64,000 nt of DNA from a candidate division KSB1 bacterium (GCA_034506315.1 JAPDPT010000004.1:48979-112978); one strand, 5' to 3'; shown: positions 38,722-48,283, counted from the first letter of the stretch. The notes: generated by a model from the letters alone, not told the origin. Made by a program: numbers and translations.

Positions 38722-41037
38722 TCACACGGCATTCCGTTCAAGGAACAGCACCGCGCGGTCTGCCTCGCCGTCGGAGCAGAGGGTCGCGGTCAGGCCATCG
38801 GTGGTGGATGGCAGGTGCACAACGCGTACGGCGTCGGCCCAATCCTCCATCTCCGGTAGTAGCTCCGGCAACTTATTGGCCGCTTCCAGGAGAAGGGATT
38901 CGCGGAAGACCACGCCAGGCTCATCGGGGTACAACGGCAGGTACACGATTCCCGTTTCGACCAGGTCCTGGAAGAAATGGGTCCCGAACGAAACCTCGGG
39001 CGTGTAGCCGTCGCGCTGGCGTGCCACCTCTACAAGCACGCGGGCGTGGTTGATGTCACTGTATCGCACCCGGACTCCGAGCCGAATGTCGTTGCTGCCC
39101 CAGCGTCCCGGCCCCATCAGGATGAACTTCTTGTCCTGAAGCTTGTCGTTCAGGGCAGAGACGATCCGGGCTACCTCCAGGCGTTCCTCGACTGAGGTCA
39201 GCCGATCGTAGCACTCCGGCCGCACGTAGACGATGTACTCGATGCCGCGGATCAGGGCGTTTGGGGCATCGTGCTCAACGGTGAATATCACCCTGTCCTT
39301 TGGGATGTTGCGCGGGATCTCGACCCGCTCCATCACGATTCGCGCGGCTTGCGGACGGCACTGGAGCAAATAGAGGGCCTCGCCGTCGTAGGCGAACTCG
39401 ACGTCCACCGGGCTTCCGTAGACCGACTCCAGTTTCTGCAGCATCCGCCGCAAGTTGGCGCAGAAATCGGTCTCCGTGGCCAGCCTGTCAAACGTGATCA
39501 CCAGGTCTTGCGGCTGCGCGTCGAGGATCTTGGTGGCGGGCGGGCGCACATGGCCCTCTTCGTTCACCGAAACGATCAGGTGAAGGTCAGGGAAGGGCTC
39601 GGACATGTCCCCAAGAAGCTCTTGCAGGGTAATGGACTCGACCCGATTGCGCGCCAGATTGATGACATCCACCCAGTGTTGCGAGTAGCGGATGAGGTCT
39701 TTGGCCTCGATGGCCGGCCGCAATCCCGGAGCGCCAAGAGCGATCAGGCGCGGGTAATCGGAGGCCACTCGGTCCACAGCGCGCGTCCCCAAGCCCATGA
39801 CGATCCGCACCAGCCCATCCTCGCGGCGGATCCGAGGGCTCCAGCGGTACACATTGCGCGAAAAGCCAACCCCCGCCCATATGGGTAGGAAGTAGTGTCG
39901 GTAGCGGATGCCTACCACCTTCTGGATCAGGACGGCCATCCGCTCGTCGTAGTCAATAAGGTTCTTCTCCCTCCGGTAGGCAATCGGGTCGGGCCCAAGG
40001 GTACTGGCGTACACCTCGGCCACAGCCCCCATCAGGGCCTGCAAGCGGTCTTCAAAAGTGCCCTGATTGGGCAGAAAGATTGACTCGTACTTGCCGGAAA
40101 AGGCGGACCCGAAATTGTCCTCCAGCAGACTGGAGGAGCGGACGATGAGCGGGTGGGTCCCCACCTCCTCAAGGAGTTCGCGGAAGCGACTGACGATCTC
40201 GGGGGGAAACTCACCGTTCTTGAAGATCTCCCGAATCACAGGGTACTCCTTCCGGATCTCCTCGAGGGGCTTGTACTTCTGGTCATAGAAGAGCATGAGC
40301 CCGTTTTCCTGTACGAATTGCTGGTACAGGTCCGAGCGGAGGTAATACGATTCCGGGATCCGCAGGCACACCCGCCGGGTGATATCCGCCACCTCGGGGT
40401 CGCGCGTCAGAATCTTGTAGGCCAGAAGCATTCCGGCCGCCTTGCCCCCGATCTTACCGATCCCCTGCTTGGGACCGATCGCTCGGTCCACGATGGGCAG
40501 GAAATCACAAATGCGCAGATGGTGTTTGGCGACCCCGATGAACTCGAGCTGATCGCTCACAAACTGTCGGATCAAAGCCGCCCGGATCCCGAGCGCCTCC
40601 GCTTCGGGTAGAGGGATCTCCCCCCTCGGAAGACTGCAGAACTCGCGCACCCGGGCCGCCAGAAGATCGAAGGACACGTTGGGTAGATTGGCGAAATCTT
40701 CCAGCAGCTGGGCGTACTCTCGCCGCACCGCCAGATTGACAATCTTGTCGATCTTGCGGATGCTGAAGTGGCGGGCCGCGTACCGGATGATCAACTCGTC
40801 AATCTTACGCCTGCGCTCCAGGGTGAGGCGGCTTACCCCGCCAGCCTCCATCCACAACCTCGAGCTGGCCTCAGAGCTTTTCCCCTCAGCCTCTCCGTAG
40901 ATACGCTCCACAGAGACCTTGCCGGCCGTGTGAAGCTCGATGAGGAGCTGCCGGAGAATCTTAGACTCCAGGTGGGGGTGCCTCTCCAGATGCTGTCTCA
41001 CCCTCTGGAGACGCTTCTCGTAGTAGCGGCTCTCCAT
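38722..41037 (-). CDS. PEP/pyruvate-binding domain protein (PpsA/PPDK N-terminal-like)
   Basis: This 771-residue protein has a long helical N-terminal region (about 1-200) of unknown fold. An ATP-grasp-type domain related to the nucleotide-binding half of PEP synthase and pyruvate phosphate dikinase follows. Recognisable parts are K-I-G-G-K-A-A-G-M, P-L-I-V-R-S-S-S-L-L-E-D-N-F-G-S-A-F-S-G-K-Y, and P-V-D-V-E-F-A-Y-D-G-E-A-L-Y-L-L-Q-C-R-P. The swivelling phosphohistidine domain and the C-terminal PEP-binding domain of the full enzymes are absent, so it cannot catalyse PEP synthesis alone. It may be a stand-alone dikinase-type phosphotransferase or sensor. About 150 residues follow the Q-C-R-P segment and are conserved-looking but unrecognised. 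Confidence 0.8.
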   Translation of the reverse strand: MESRYYEKRLQRVRQHLERHPHLESKILRQLLIELHTAGKVSVERIYGEAEGKSSEASSRLWMEAGGVSRLTLERRRKIDELIIRYAARHFSIRKIDKIVNLAVRREYAQLLEDFANLPNVSFDLLAARVREFCSLPRGEIPLPEAEALGIRAALIRQFVSDQLEFIGVAKHHLRICDFLPIVDRAIGPKQGIGKIGGKAAGMLLAYKILTRDPEVADITRRVCLRIPESYYLRSDLYQQFVQENGLMLFYDQKYKPLEEIRKEYPVIREIFKNGEFPPEIVSRFRELLEEVGTHPLIVRSSSLLEDNFGSAFSGKYESIFLPNQGTFEDRLQALMGAVAEVYASTLGPDPIAYRREKNLIDYDERMAVLIQKVVGIRYRHYFLPIWAGVGFSRNVYRWSPRIRREDGLVRIVMGLGTRAVDRVASDYPRLIALGAPGLRPAIEAKDLIRYSQHWVDVINLARNRVESITLQELLGDMSEPFPDLHLIVSVNEEGHVRPPATKILDAQPQDLVITFDRLATETDFCANLRRMLQKLESVYGSPVDVEFAYDGEALYLLQCRPQAARIVMERVEIPRNIPKDRVIFTVEHDAPNALIRGIEYIVYVRPECYDRLTSVEERLEVARIVSALNDKLQDKKFILMGPGRWGSNDIRLGVRVRYSDINHARVLVEVARQRDGYTPEVSFGTHFFQDLVETGIVYLPLYPDEPGVVFRESLLLEAANKLPELLPEMEDWADAVRVVHLPSTTDGLTATLCSDGEADRAVLFLERNAV

Positions 41038-41080
41038 TGTTCGCTACCGGCTCACCTCGATCGTACCTCTCCTCCCATAA

Positions 41081-41108
41081 AATGTAAGCATTGCCAATCA
41101 GGGAACAA
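41081..41108 (-). promoter_or_regulatory. Possible promoter of the PEP/pyruvate-binding-domain gene
   Basis: On the minus strand TTGTTC (41103-41108) is followed after 16 bases by TACATT (41081-41086), 44 bases from the ATG. It is AT-rich compared with its surroundings, but the match is moderate. Confidence 0.35.
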
Positions 41109-41150
41109 GGGCAATTCCATTACCCGGCGCGATGGGAGCAAGAGGCACCC

Positions 41151-41942
41151 CTACCTTAGCCCCTTGAGGAGCTCGTGGATTCGGCCCTTCACGCGGGACA
41201 GCACCTCCGCCCTCGGGCTCTCCTCCAGCGAGCGCACGATCGCACTCCCGACCACCACGGCGTCGGCGTAGCGGGCGATCTGTTGAACGTGCTCCGGGCG
41301 AGAAACCCCAAAGCCGACGGCTACGGGCAGCTCGGTGAGCCGTCGGATCCTCCCCACTAATCCCTCTGCTTCCTTTTCCACCTCTCTTTGTTCCCCTGTG
41401 ACACCGGTCCGTGAGACGCAATACACAAATCCCGACGAGGCGCGAGCGGCTCGACGGATCCTCTCGTCCGTGCTCGTGGGGGCAACGAGAAAGACGGTCT
41501 CCAGATCCGCATCGCGACACGCCTCCAGGTACCCGTCGGCCTCTTCGGGCGGAAGATCGAGCACCAGAGCGCCGTCCACCCCCGCCCCTTTGGCCAGCGC
41601 AGGGAACCGCCCCAATCCTACCTGGAGGACGGGGTTGGTGTAGGTAAAGAGCACAAGGGGGATGCCGGAGCGCCTGCGCAGGGCTTGCACAAGCTCCAGC
41701 ACGTTGAAAAGGGTTGTGCCGGAGGCCAGAGCGCGCTCGCTGGCCCTCTGGATGACAGGGCCGTCGGCGATCGGATCCGAAAACGGCACACCCAGCTCCA
41801 CCACGTCGACACCCCATTCCTCCAAGTGCGCCAGTACTTCCAGGCTGGTCTCGAGGTCCGGATCGCCGGCCATCAGGAATACGACCAGCGCGGCCCCTTT
41901 GCTCTGCCTGGCGCTCTCAATCGTCTCCCTTAGTCTTCCCAT
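41151..41942 (-). CDS. trpA: Tryptophan synthase alpha subunit
   Basis: This 263-residue TIM-barrel enzyme cleaves indole-3-glycerol phosphate to indole and glyceraldehyde 3-phosphate. The catalytic pair E49 and D60 lies in [15 protein letters not shown], exactly at the family positions. The phosphate site G-F-G-V-S follows later. It starts at the ATG at 41942, 13 bases inside the end of trpB, and is the last gene of the operon. No strong terminator follows within the 113 bases before the next gene start. Confidence 0.97.
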   Translation of the reverse strand: MGRLRETIESARQSKGAALVVFLMAGDPDLETSLEVLAHLEEWGVDVVELGVPFSDPIADGPVIQRASERALASGTTLFNVLELVQALRRRSGIPLVLFTYTNPVLQVGLGRFPALAKGAGVDGALVLDLPPEEADGYLEACRDADLETVFLVAPTSTDERIRRAARASSGFVYCVSRTGVTGEQREVEKEAEGLVGRIRRLTELPVAVGFGVSRPEHVQQIARYADAVVVGSAIVRSLEESPRAEVLSRVKGRIHELLKGLR

Positions 41943-43102
41943 GTGCCGCTTACCCTCTGCACGTCTTTGTCTCCCCGGCCGGAGAGGTTGATCAGAATGC
42001 ACTGATCAGGACGCATCGTCGGCGCTACCTTGGCGGCGAAAGCCAGGGCGTGGGCGCTTTCCAGAGCGGGCAAAATGCCTTCCAGCACAGCACAGAGCCG
42101 GAAAGCTTCCACGGCCTCGTCGTCCGTAACGGACGTGTATTCGGCCCGGCCGATCTCTCGCAGGAACGCGTGCTCGGGGCCGACCGCGGGGTAGTCGAGG
42201 CCAGCGGCCACCGAATGGGTAGGACGAATCTGGCCTTCGTCGCTTTGGAGTACGTAGGTGAAGGTGCCGTGAAGGACCCCCGGCCGTCCTTCGAAGAAAC
42301 GGGCCGCGTGGTGGCCCGAATCGAGGCCCAATCCCCCAGCCTCCACTCCTACCAGCTGCACCCCATCGTCTTCCAAGAAGGCGTGGAAGATGCCGAGGGC
42401 GTTACTACCGCCTCCGACGCAGGCGACGACCAGGTCCGGCAGCTTCCCTTCGCGCTGCAGGATCTGCTCGCGCGCCTCCCGCCCGATGACGCTTTGAAAA
42501 TCGCGCACCATCGTGGGATAGGGGTGAGGTCCCAGCACGGAGCCGAGTAGGTAGTGGGTGGTGCGAACGTGGGTGACCCAGTCCCGCAGAGCTTCGTTGA
42601 TGGCGTCCTTGAGGGTACGGGTGCCGGAGTGCACTGGCCGGACCTCCGCACCGAGAAGCCGCATTCGGTGGACGTTCAGGGCCTGACGCTCAACGTCCAC
42701 ACTTCCCATGTAGATGACGCACTCCATGCCCAGGACGGCGGCGGCCGTCGCCGTCGCCACACCGTGCTGTCCGGCGCCCGTCTCCGCAATCAGTCGTGAT
42801 TTCCCCATGCGGCGAGCGAGAAGCCCCTGCCCAAGCGTGTTGTTGAGCTTGTGGGCTCCGGTGTGCAAGAGATCCTCGCGCTTCAGGTAGATCTTTGCCC
42901 CTCCCCAGTGCTGAGTCAAACGGCGGGCGAAGTAAAGAGGCGTGGGCCGGCCCGCGTAGTCTCGCAAGTACTCTTCCAGCTCCCGACGAAACGCGGGGTC
43001 GCCGCTCGCCTCCCGATAGGCAGCCTCAAGTTCCTCCAGGGGAGCCATCAGGGTCTCGGGCACAAAGCGCCCCCCGTAGCGACCGAAATATCCCTTCTTC
43101 AT
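41930..43102 (-). CDS. trpB: Tryptophan synthase beta subunit
   Basis: This 390-residue PLP enzyme joins indole and serine to make tryptophan. The N-terminus [11 protein letters not shown] is the TrpB1 signature. The PLP-binding lysine is K85 in T-G-A-H-K-L-N-N, and G-G-G-S-N-A binds the cofactor phosphate. The open frame reaches 43465, but the ATG at 43102 has GGAGGG and overlaps the trpF stop by four bases (ATGA), showing translational coupling. It is the classical, TrpA-dependent type. Confidence 0.98.
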   Translation of the reverse strand: MKKGYFGRYGGRFVPETLMAPLEELEAAYREASGDPAFRRELEEYLRDYAGRPTPLYFARRLTQHWGGAKIYLKREDLLHTGAHKLNNTLGQGLLARRMGKSRLIAETGAGQHGVATATAAAVLGMECVIYMGSVDVERQALNVHRMRLLGAEVRPVHSGTRTLKDAINEALRDWVTHVRTTHYLLGSVLGPHPYPTMVRDFQSVIGREAREQILQREGKLPDLVVACVGGGSNALGIFHAFLEDDGVQLVGVEAGGLGLDSGHHAARFFEGRPGVLHGTFTYVLQSDEGQIRPTHSVAAGLDYPAVGPEHAFLREIGRAEYTSVTDDEAVEAFRLCAVLEGILPALESAHALAFAAKVAPTMRPDQCILINLSGRGDKDVQRVSGTWED

Positions 43103-43740
43103 TCGCCCTCCAGCTCCTGACAGGCGCGCTGCACTGCTCGGACAAAGGCGAAGACCAGGCGCCAATCCTTCTGCCCCGGCCTTTTTTCGACACCACTGCT
43201 TACGTCCACCGCGTAGGGACGGACTGCGCGAATCGCCTCCCCTACGTTTTCCGGGGTTAACCCTCCCGCCAGGATCACACGCGCGTAACGTTTGATCCGC
43301 TGCGCCAGGGTCCAGTCGCTCCGCACTCCCGCCCCTCCCATAAGCCCCGGCCGATATCCATCCACGAGGATCGCGCTTACCGAGCGGTAGGGCCGTACCT
43401 CCCGCAGCGAGAACTCCGGCCCCGTGCGGAAGGCCTTGATCACGGGCAAGCTCCAGTCGGAGCAATACTCCGGCGACTCCTTGCCGTGGAACTGGAGCGT
43501 CGTCAGCCCCACGGCCTCGATCGCCTTCCGTACTTCGGATGGGGGGCTGTCTACGAACACACCCACGCGCTGGAGGAAGGGCGGGAGGCGCGAAGCCATC
43601 CGCCCCCCCTCCTCGAGGGACACGAATCGCGGCGAATGTGGCCAGAAGACGAAGCCCACCGCGTCGGCCCCGGCTTCGGCTGCGGCCAGGGCGTCCTCAA
43701 GGCGTGTAATGCCGCAGATCTTCACCCGCACACGGCACAA
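43099..43740 (-). CDS. trpF: Phosphoribosylanthranilate isomerase
   Basis: This 213-residue TIM-barrel enzyme performs the Amadori rearrangement in tryptophan synthesis. V-K-I-C-G-I-T-R contains the catalytic Cys, and [15 protein letters not shown] is the family signature. The catalytic Asp region lies in [14 protein letters not shown] and D-V-S-S-G-V-E bind phosphate. The start TTG at 43740 follows GGAGGGA. It overlaps the end of trpC by 44 bases; a GTG four codons later is an alternative. Confidence 0.95.
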   Translation of the reverse strand: MCRVRVKICGITRLEDALAAAEAGADAVGFVFWPHSPRFVSLEEGGRMASRLPPFLQRVGVFVDSPPSEVRKAIEAVGLTTLQFHGKESPEYCSDWSLPVIKAFRTGPEFSLREVRPYRSVSAILVDGYRPGLMGGAGVRSDWTLAQRIKRYARVILAGGLTPENVGEAIRAVRPYAVDVSSGVEKRPGQKDWRLVFAFVRAVQRACQELEGE

Positions 43741-44497
43741 GTCCTTCCCTCCAATGCCTCAGCAGTGTACCCGGCTTGGGTGAACGCATCAGGGCGGTTC
43801 CGACAAGAACCCCGTCAAAACCTGCCCGAGCAATCTGTCGAAGATCCTCCGTGCTCCGGACGCCTGACTCCGCAACCACAAGGATTCCCTTTGGCACACG
43901 GGAGCGGAGCTCCAGGACGCGCTCCAACCGTACGGAAAAGTCGCGCAAGTCCCGGCTGTTGATCCCGATCGCTTCTGCGCCGGCGTCCAGCGCCCTATCG
44001 AGCTCCTCGGCTGTGAACACTTCCACAAGGGATTCCAGACCCTCCTCCCGGCACATCTGGATGAACGCGCGCAAGGAATTGCCCGGCAAAATGCCCGCGA
44101 TCAGAAGAACGCAACTGGCCCCGGCACGTGTAGCCCACTGGATCTGCCTGCGGTCGACCACGAAGTCCTTGCAGAGAATGGGCAGCTGGGTGCTTTGGGC
44201 CGCCTCCCGGAGATCGTGAAAGCTTCCTGCAAAGAATCGGGGCTCGGTCAGAACCGAGATCGCCGTTGCGCCCCCCAACTCGTAGGCCCTTGCTCTTCGA
44301 CGAACGCTGGCGTTTGGGCGCAGGGGACCGGCGGAGGGCGCCTGCCGCTTGATCTCCGCGATCAGGCTTAGCCCCGGGGCGGAAAGCGCGCGGTAGAAGG
44401 AGGGGCGGTCGACCTTTTCCCAGGAATCCGGGCCCGGTTGGGCCAGGTGCTCCAGATCCCAGCGGCGGATCTCGGCGATCTGGTGAAGCATGTTCAC
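43697..44497 (-). CDS. trpC: Indole-3-glycerol phosphate synthase
   Basis: This 266-residue TIM-barrel enzyme closes the indole ring. The L-I-A-E-I-K-R-Q-A-P-S-A-G carries the catalytic lysine and S-x-S/A-x-G pattern. L-C-K-D-F-V-V-D has the second lysine. I-N-S-R-D-L, V-A-E-S-G-V and G-V-L-V-G-T-A-L-M follow. I start it at GTG 44497, whose GTGA overlaps the trpD stop; an ATG two codons on is equally possible. It is a free-standing trpC, not fused to trpF. Confidence 0.95.
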   Translation of the reverse strand: MNMLHQIAEIRRWDLEHLAQPGPDSWEKVDRPSFYRALSAPGLSLIAEIKRQAPSAGPLRPNASVRRRARAYELGGATAISVLTEPRFFAGSFHDLREAAQSTQLPILCKDFVVDRRQIQWATRAGASCVLLIAGILPGNSLRAFIQMCREEGLESLVEVFTAEELDRALDAGAEAIGINSRDLRDFSVRLERVLELRSRVPKGILVVAESGVRSTEDLRQIARAGFDGVLVGTALMRSPKPGTLLRHWREGLVPCAGEDLRHYTP

Positions 44498-45501
44498 GGC
44501 ACGCACCTTGTGAATTCACGGAGCTCGTCGACCTTGGCCCGCGCCTTTCCGCTGGCGACGGCTTCTTTGGCCCGCTCGATCCCCTCTTGCCAGGACTGGG
44601 CCAGCCCGCCGATCCAGATAGCGGCCCCGGCATTCAGGAGAACCGCATCCAGGCAAGGGCCGGGGACACCCTCCAGAGCTGCCAAGGCGATCTCGGCGTT
44701 ACGATCCGGGTCGCCGCCCGCAAGCTCCTCACGCGGCACCCTGCGGAACCCGAAGTCCTCGGGCTCCACCGTGTACTCGCGTAGGGAGTTCCCGTCCAGC
44801 TCTGCCACGGCAGTGGGTCCGGAGAGGGCGATTTCGTCCATTCCGTCGCCGTGCACGACCAGCGCTCTTTGCACGCCCAGCCGCTGGAGGGCCAGGGCTA
44901 CGTCGCGTACGCGCCCTGCGCTGTACACGCCGAGGACCTGGCGTTTCACGAAGGCGGGGTTGGTCAGCGGCCCCAGGAGATTGAAGATCGTGCGGGCTCC
45001 GATTTCTCGCCTTGGTCCGAGGGCGTGTTTCATCGCGCGGTGCAGCAGGGGAGCGAACAGAAACCCGATCCCGACCTCGTCCACACAGCGTCCCACCTGC
45101 TCCGGACCGAGTTCGAGGTTGATCCCCAGGCGCTCCAGTAGGTCTGCCGAACCGCAGCGGGAGGAAACGGACCGATTTCCGTGCTTGGCCACCGGGACAC
45201 CCGCCCCTGCCGCCACGAACGCCGCCACCGTGGAGATATTGAAGCTCCCCACGCCGTCGCCGCCCGTACCGCAGGTGTCAATCGCTTCCACCTGTACCGG
45301 AACGCGGAGGGCCTTTTCCCGCATGGCCCGGGCTGCGCCGACAATCTCGTCCACCGTCTCTCCCCGCACCCGCAGAGCGGCCAGAAACGCCCCGATCTGC
45401 GCGGGCGTCGCCTCGCCGTCCATGATCTTGTGCACGGCGCAGGCCGCTTCCTTCTCGCTAAGGGCCTCGCCGTCCAGGGCTTTGGCAAGCAGTTCCCTCA
45501 T
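44494..45501 (-). CDS. trpD: Anthranilate phosphoribosyltransferase
   Basis: This 335-residue enzyme transfers phosphoribosyl from PRPP to anthranilate. The PRPP loop D-T-C-G-T-G-G-D-G, then N-I-S-T-V-A-A-F-V-A-A-G, K-H-G-N-R-S-V-S-S and the G-P-L-T-N-P segment are all typical. The ATG overlaps the trpG stop (ATGA). It is separate from trpG, unlike the fused enteric form. Confidence 0.97.
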   Translation of the reverse strand: MRELLAKALDGEALSEKEAACAVHKIMDGEATPAQIGAFLAALRVRGETVDEIVGAARAMREKALRVPVQVEAIDTCGTGGDGVGSFNISTVAAFVAAGAGVPVAKHGNRSVSSRCGSADLLERLGINLELGPEQVGRCVDEVGIGFLFAPLLHRAMKHALGPRREIGARTIFNLLGPLTNPAFVKRQVLGVYSAGRVRDVALALQRLGVQRALVVHGDGMDEIALSGPTAVAELDGNSLREYTVEPEDFGFRRVPREELAGGDPDRNAEIALAALEGVPGPCLDAVLLNAGAAIWIGGLAQSWQEGIERAKEAVASGKARAKVDELREFTRCVP

Positions 45502-46187
45502 CGCTCATCCCTCCAACGCAAATTCCCGCTCTTTCCCTCGCGCTCACCGAGTGGAGGGCCAAACCCGTCCCCCGGCACTGGGCTTCGTGGATCGTGCTGC
45601 GGCCGATGGCCGACTACACCAGCTCGGAAGAGGAAGTTGTGCAGAAGTTGCCTGCCTCCCTCGGTAAGCATCGACTCTGGGTGAAACTGAACCCCCTCTA
45701 CCGGGAGGCAGCGATGGCGAAGACCCATGACCAGCCCGTCTTCGGTCCAGGCGGAGATTTCGAGCTCCGGAGGAAGGCCCGCCTTCTGGACCACCAGGGA
45801 GTGGTAGCGGACGGCCCGCAGGGGACTCGGCAGCCCCTCAAAGATGGAGCGTCCGTCGTGGTGGACGAAGGAGGCCTTCCCGTGTACAGGCATTGGGGCC
45901 CGGACCACACTCCCTCCAAAGGCCTCGCCGATACACTGGTGGCCGAGGCAGACCCCGAGGATCGGGATGGCTCCTGCAAAACGTCGGATTAGTGGCACCG
46001 AGATTCCGGCCGTCCGAGGGACCCCAGGGCCTGGCGAAATCACGATAGCCTCCGGCCGCATCTCTGACACCTCCTCGAGGGAGATCTTGTCGCACCGGCA
46101 CACAACCACCTCTGCCTCGAGCTCGCCGATCATCTGCACGAGATTGTAGGTGAAGGAGTCGTAGTTGTCGACCACAAGCACAGCCAT
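45498..46187 (-). CDS. trpG: Anthranilate synthase glutamine amidotransferase subunit
   Basis: This 229-residue class I amidotransferase supplies ammonia to TrpE. The nucleophile is C80 in G-V-C-L-G-H-Q, and the His-Glu pair lies in Q-F-H-P-E-S. Its start at 46187 has CGGAGGAGAA upstream. About 40 extra C-terminal residues after the family end are Gly-, Pro- and Arg-rich and not obviously structured; the frame simply runs on to the overlap with trpD. As in other bacteria it might also serve folate synthesis (as PabA). Confidence 0.95.
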   Translation of the reverse strand: MAVLVVDNYDSFTYNLVQMIGELEAEVVVCRCDKISLEEVSEMRPEAIVISPGPGVPRTAGISVPLIRRFAGAIPILGVCLGHQCIGEAFGGSVVRAPMPVHGKASFVHHDGRSIFEGLPSPLRAVRYHSLVVQKAGLPPELEISAWTEDGLVMGLRHRCLPVEGVQFHPESMLTEGGRQLLHNFLFRAGVVGHRPQHDPRSPVPGDGFGPPLGEREGKSGNLRWRDER

Positions 46188-46262
46188 CCCTTCTCCTCCG
46201 GACGTACGGGCTGCGTTCGAGGCCACGGCGGCCCCAGCACCAGGGTGCCGCTTGGAACCCCG

Positions 46263-47726
46263 CTACGCCGTTTTTTCCGCCTGCTGTATCGCCAAGATCA
46301 AGGCCCGCGCTTTGTTGCACGTTTCCTCGTATTCCTTTTCGGGATCCGAATCCGCCACGATTCCCGCTCCCACCTGCACCGAAGCGACGCCCCCAGACAG
46401 AGCGATGGTCCGGATAGCGATACAGGTGTCCATGTTGCCCGAGAAATCCAAATAGCCGATACCTCCCGCGTAGACGCCACGCGCTTCTGGCTCGAGCTCG
46501 TCGATAATTTCCATGGCCCGCACCTTTGGGGCGCCCGAGACAGTCCCGGCGGGAAAGCAGGCCTTCAAGGCTTCTAAGGCATCCTTGTCCGGCAGCAGCT
46601 CCCCCTCGACGGAAGAGACCAGGTGCATCACGTGGGAATACCGCTCGACGGTCATGAATTGGGGAACGCAGACGCTGCCGTAACGGCACACCCGGCCCAG
46701 GTCGTTCCGTCCAAGGTCCACCAGCATGAGGTGCTCCGCTCTTTCCTTCTCGTCCCGCAGGAGCTCGGCTTCCAGCGCCTTGTCCTCTTCCGGCGATCTC
46801 CCTCGGGGTCGCGTTCCGGCGATGGGCCGCGTTTCCACGCGCCTCCCTTCCACCCGTACCAGCATCTCCGGTGAAGATCCAACCAACTCCCGATCTCCCA
46901 TCTGCAGGTGGAATAGGTACGGCGACGGGTTGAGGGTCCGCAAGCGACGGTAGAGGTCAAGTCCCGTGACGCTCACCTCCCCTTGAAATCGCTGCGAAAG
47001 GACAATCTGAATGGCTTCTCCGGCGAAGATGTACTCCTTGGCTCGCTCGACCATGCGTAGGAACTGATCTCGAGAGACGTTGGGGTCCGGTCGAAAATGA
47101 GGCTTGCCCGCGGCCGGGAGCGGGTCTACCGGTCGCAACAGCAAGCGCTCTGTCTCCGCGATTCTCTCCAGAGCCTCGCGATAGGCCTCGCGAGAAGAAT
47201 TGCGCGCAGGAGCCAGAGTCAAGATGAGCATCTCCCGCCGGACGTTGTCGAAAGCCACGACCTGATCGAAGAACATCCAGAACATATCCGGGACCACCCG
47301 CGGCTTACGAAACGGCACTCTCTCCCACAGCCGCACGGCCTCGTAGGCGACAAATCCGACGGCGCCACCGACCAGTCGCGGAAGATTCGCGACCCGTGCA
47401 GCTCTGAATTGACCGAGGAGTCTCCGCAGCTCGGAGATGGGATCCCCCTTCCGCGCGTACCGGAAGCATCCGTCTACTTCGATCTGGTCACCCCAGCTCC
47501 GAAAGACGAGAAAAGGTCGCGCACCCAAGAAGGAGTACCGTCCCACGTGGCTCCCCCCTTCGACGCTCTCCAGGAGAAACGTCATGTCCGAGCCGCGTCG
47601 GATCTTGAGGTAGGCAGACACAGGGGTTTCGGTGTCCGCCAGAATCCGGCGGGCCACGGGCACGAAGAGACCCTGGTCGCGAAGACGGGCAAATGTGTCG
47701 TAGTCCGGATGTATGCCTTCCACCAT
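46263..47726 (-). CDS. trpE: Anthranilate synthase component I
   Basis: This 487-residue enzyme makes anthranilate from chorismate, the committed step. The N-terminal F-L-L-E-S-V-E-G-G matches the L-L-E-S motif where tryptophan binds for feedback inhibition. The catalytic domain has R-P-I-A-G-T-R-P-R-G, D-L-G-R-N-D-L-G-R-V and T-V-S-G-A-P-K-V-R-A-M. GGGAGGAGC precedes the ATG, which lies just 13 bases after the U-run of the attenuator. It is the first structural gene of trpEGDCFBA. Confidence 0.97.
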   Translation of the reverse strand: MVEGIHPDYDTFARLRDQGLFVPVARRILADTETPVSAYLKIRRGSDMTFLLESVEGGSHVGRYSFLGARPFLVFRSWGDQIEVDGCFRYARKGDPISELRRLLGQFRAARVANLPRLVGGAVGFVAYEAVRLWERVPFRKPRVVPDMFWMFFDQVVAFDNVRREMLILTLAPARNSSREAYREALERIAETERLLLRPVDPLPAAGKPHFRPDPNVSRDQFLRMVERAKEYIFAGEAIQIVLSQRFQGEVSVTGLDLYRRLRTLNPSPYLFHLQMGDRELVGSSPEMLVRVEGRRVETRPIAGTRPRGRSPEEDKALEAELLRDEKERAEHLMLVDLGRNDLGRVCRYGSVCVPQFMTVERYSHVMHLVSSVEGELLPDKDALEALKACFPAGTVSGAPKVRAMEIIDELEPEARGVYAGGIGYLDFSGNMDTCIAIRTIALSGGVASVQVGAGIVADSDPEKEYEETCNKARALILAIQQAEKTA

Positions 47727-47738
47727 CGCTCCTCCCAG

Positions 47739-47771
47739 AAAACAAAAAGGCCACGGGTACGCCCGTGGCCT
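47739..47771 (-). terminator. trp attenuator (intrinsic terminator in the leader)
   Basis: A perfect 10-bp GC-rich stem (arms 47748-47757 and 47762-47771, loop of four) is followed on the minus strand by TTTTTGTTTT. It lies between the leader peptide and trpE and would stop transcription when tryptophan is plentiful. Confidence 0.93.
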
Positions 47772-47801
47772 CTGTCGTTGTGCGCTCTCTCTTAGGAGTA
47801 G

Positions 47802-47888
47802 TTAGCTGCCGCCCGGACGCACCCGTTCCTCCTCGTGGTGGCGCCACCACCAGGTCCATCCGCAACGGGTGCCGGACAGCTTCACCAT
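47802..47888 (-). CDS. trpL: trp operon leader peptide
   Basis: This is a 28-codon reading frame from ATG 47888 to TAA 47802, inside the leader and in a different frame from the longer shadow frame there. It contains tryptophan at positions 11, 13, 14 and 15 (G-W-T-W-W-W-R-H-H). Three consecutive TGG codons at 47844-47852 are exceptional in such a short peptide. AGAGGT lies upstream as a possible ribosome site. The TGG run is part of a 16-base perfect palindrome (47835-47850), enclosed by a 9-bp perfect stem (47819-47827 with 47864-47872). Ribosome stalling at these codons when charged tRNA-Trp is scarce would open this structure and allow read-through into trpE. Confidence 0.88.
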   Translation of the reverse strand: MVKLSGTRCGWTWWWRHHEEERVRPGGS

Positions 47889-47940
47889 TCTTGCAGACCT
47901 CTCAGCACGCAGTGGCAACTTTCACCGAAAGACGCCCTCG

Positions 47941-47968
47941 AATATATGCGTTTTCCACCCATTGTCAA
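47941..47968 (-). promoter_or_regulatory. trp operon promoter
   Basis: On the minus strand a perfect TTGACA (47963-47968) is followed after 16 bases by TATATT (47941-47946), five of six matches. It lies 52 bases upstream of the leader-peptide ATG, giving a transcribed leader of about 210 bases before trpE. Confidence 0.85.
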
Positions 47969-48283
47969 GGACTTTGTGGCGAGCTATCGACCGTTGCCTC
48001 CAATCAGTCAGGCCTTCCGAGGTAGAGCACCACACGGCTCAGCCCCACAACTGCGCAGGGAAACCCTTCTGTGGCGTTGGTCGGCAGATTTGCCCCGCAC
48101 AGACGGGGGACACGGGAGGTCGCCCTGGAGCGATCATCGGGTGTGTCTGTTCAGCCTGCCCCTTACTGACCTTCTGGTCGGAGGCACTCCCGCCCGCGGC
48201 CCAGCGGCCGTCAGGAGCCTCGCGCTGGCCTGCAGCAGCGGGACTCCCAAGAGGCCGTCAGGTCGCTGGCGCCCGAGCTTCAT
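47969..48283. other. 315-base gap between the trp promoter and arsC
   Basis: Upstream of the trp promoter and downstream of the arsC-type stop. No gene, RNA or repeat was recognised, and no clear operator palindrome lies over the trp promoter. Confidence 0.45.

Noticed and set aside
47488..47865. Minus-strand frame across the trp leader and the trpE start
   Set aside because: It reads the leader in a different frame from the Trp-rich peptide and overlaps trpE in the wrong frame.
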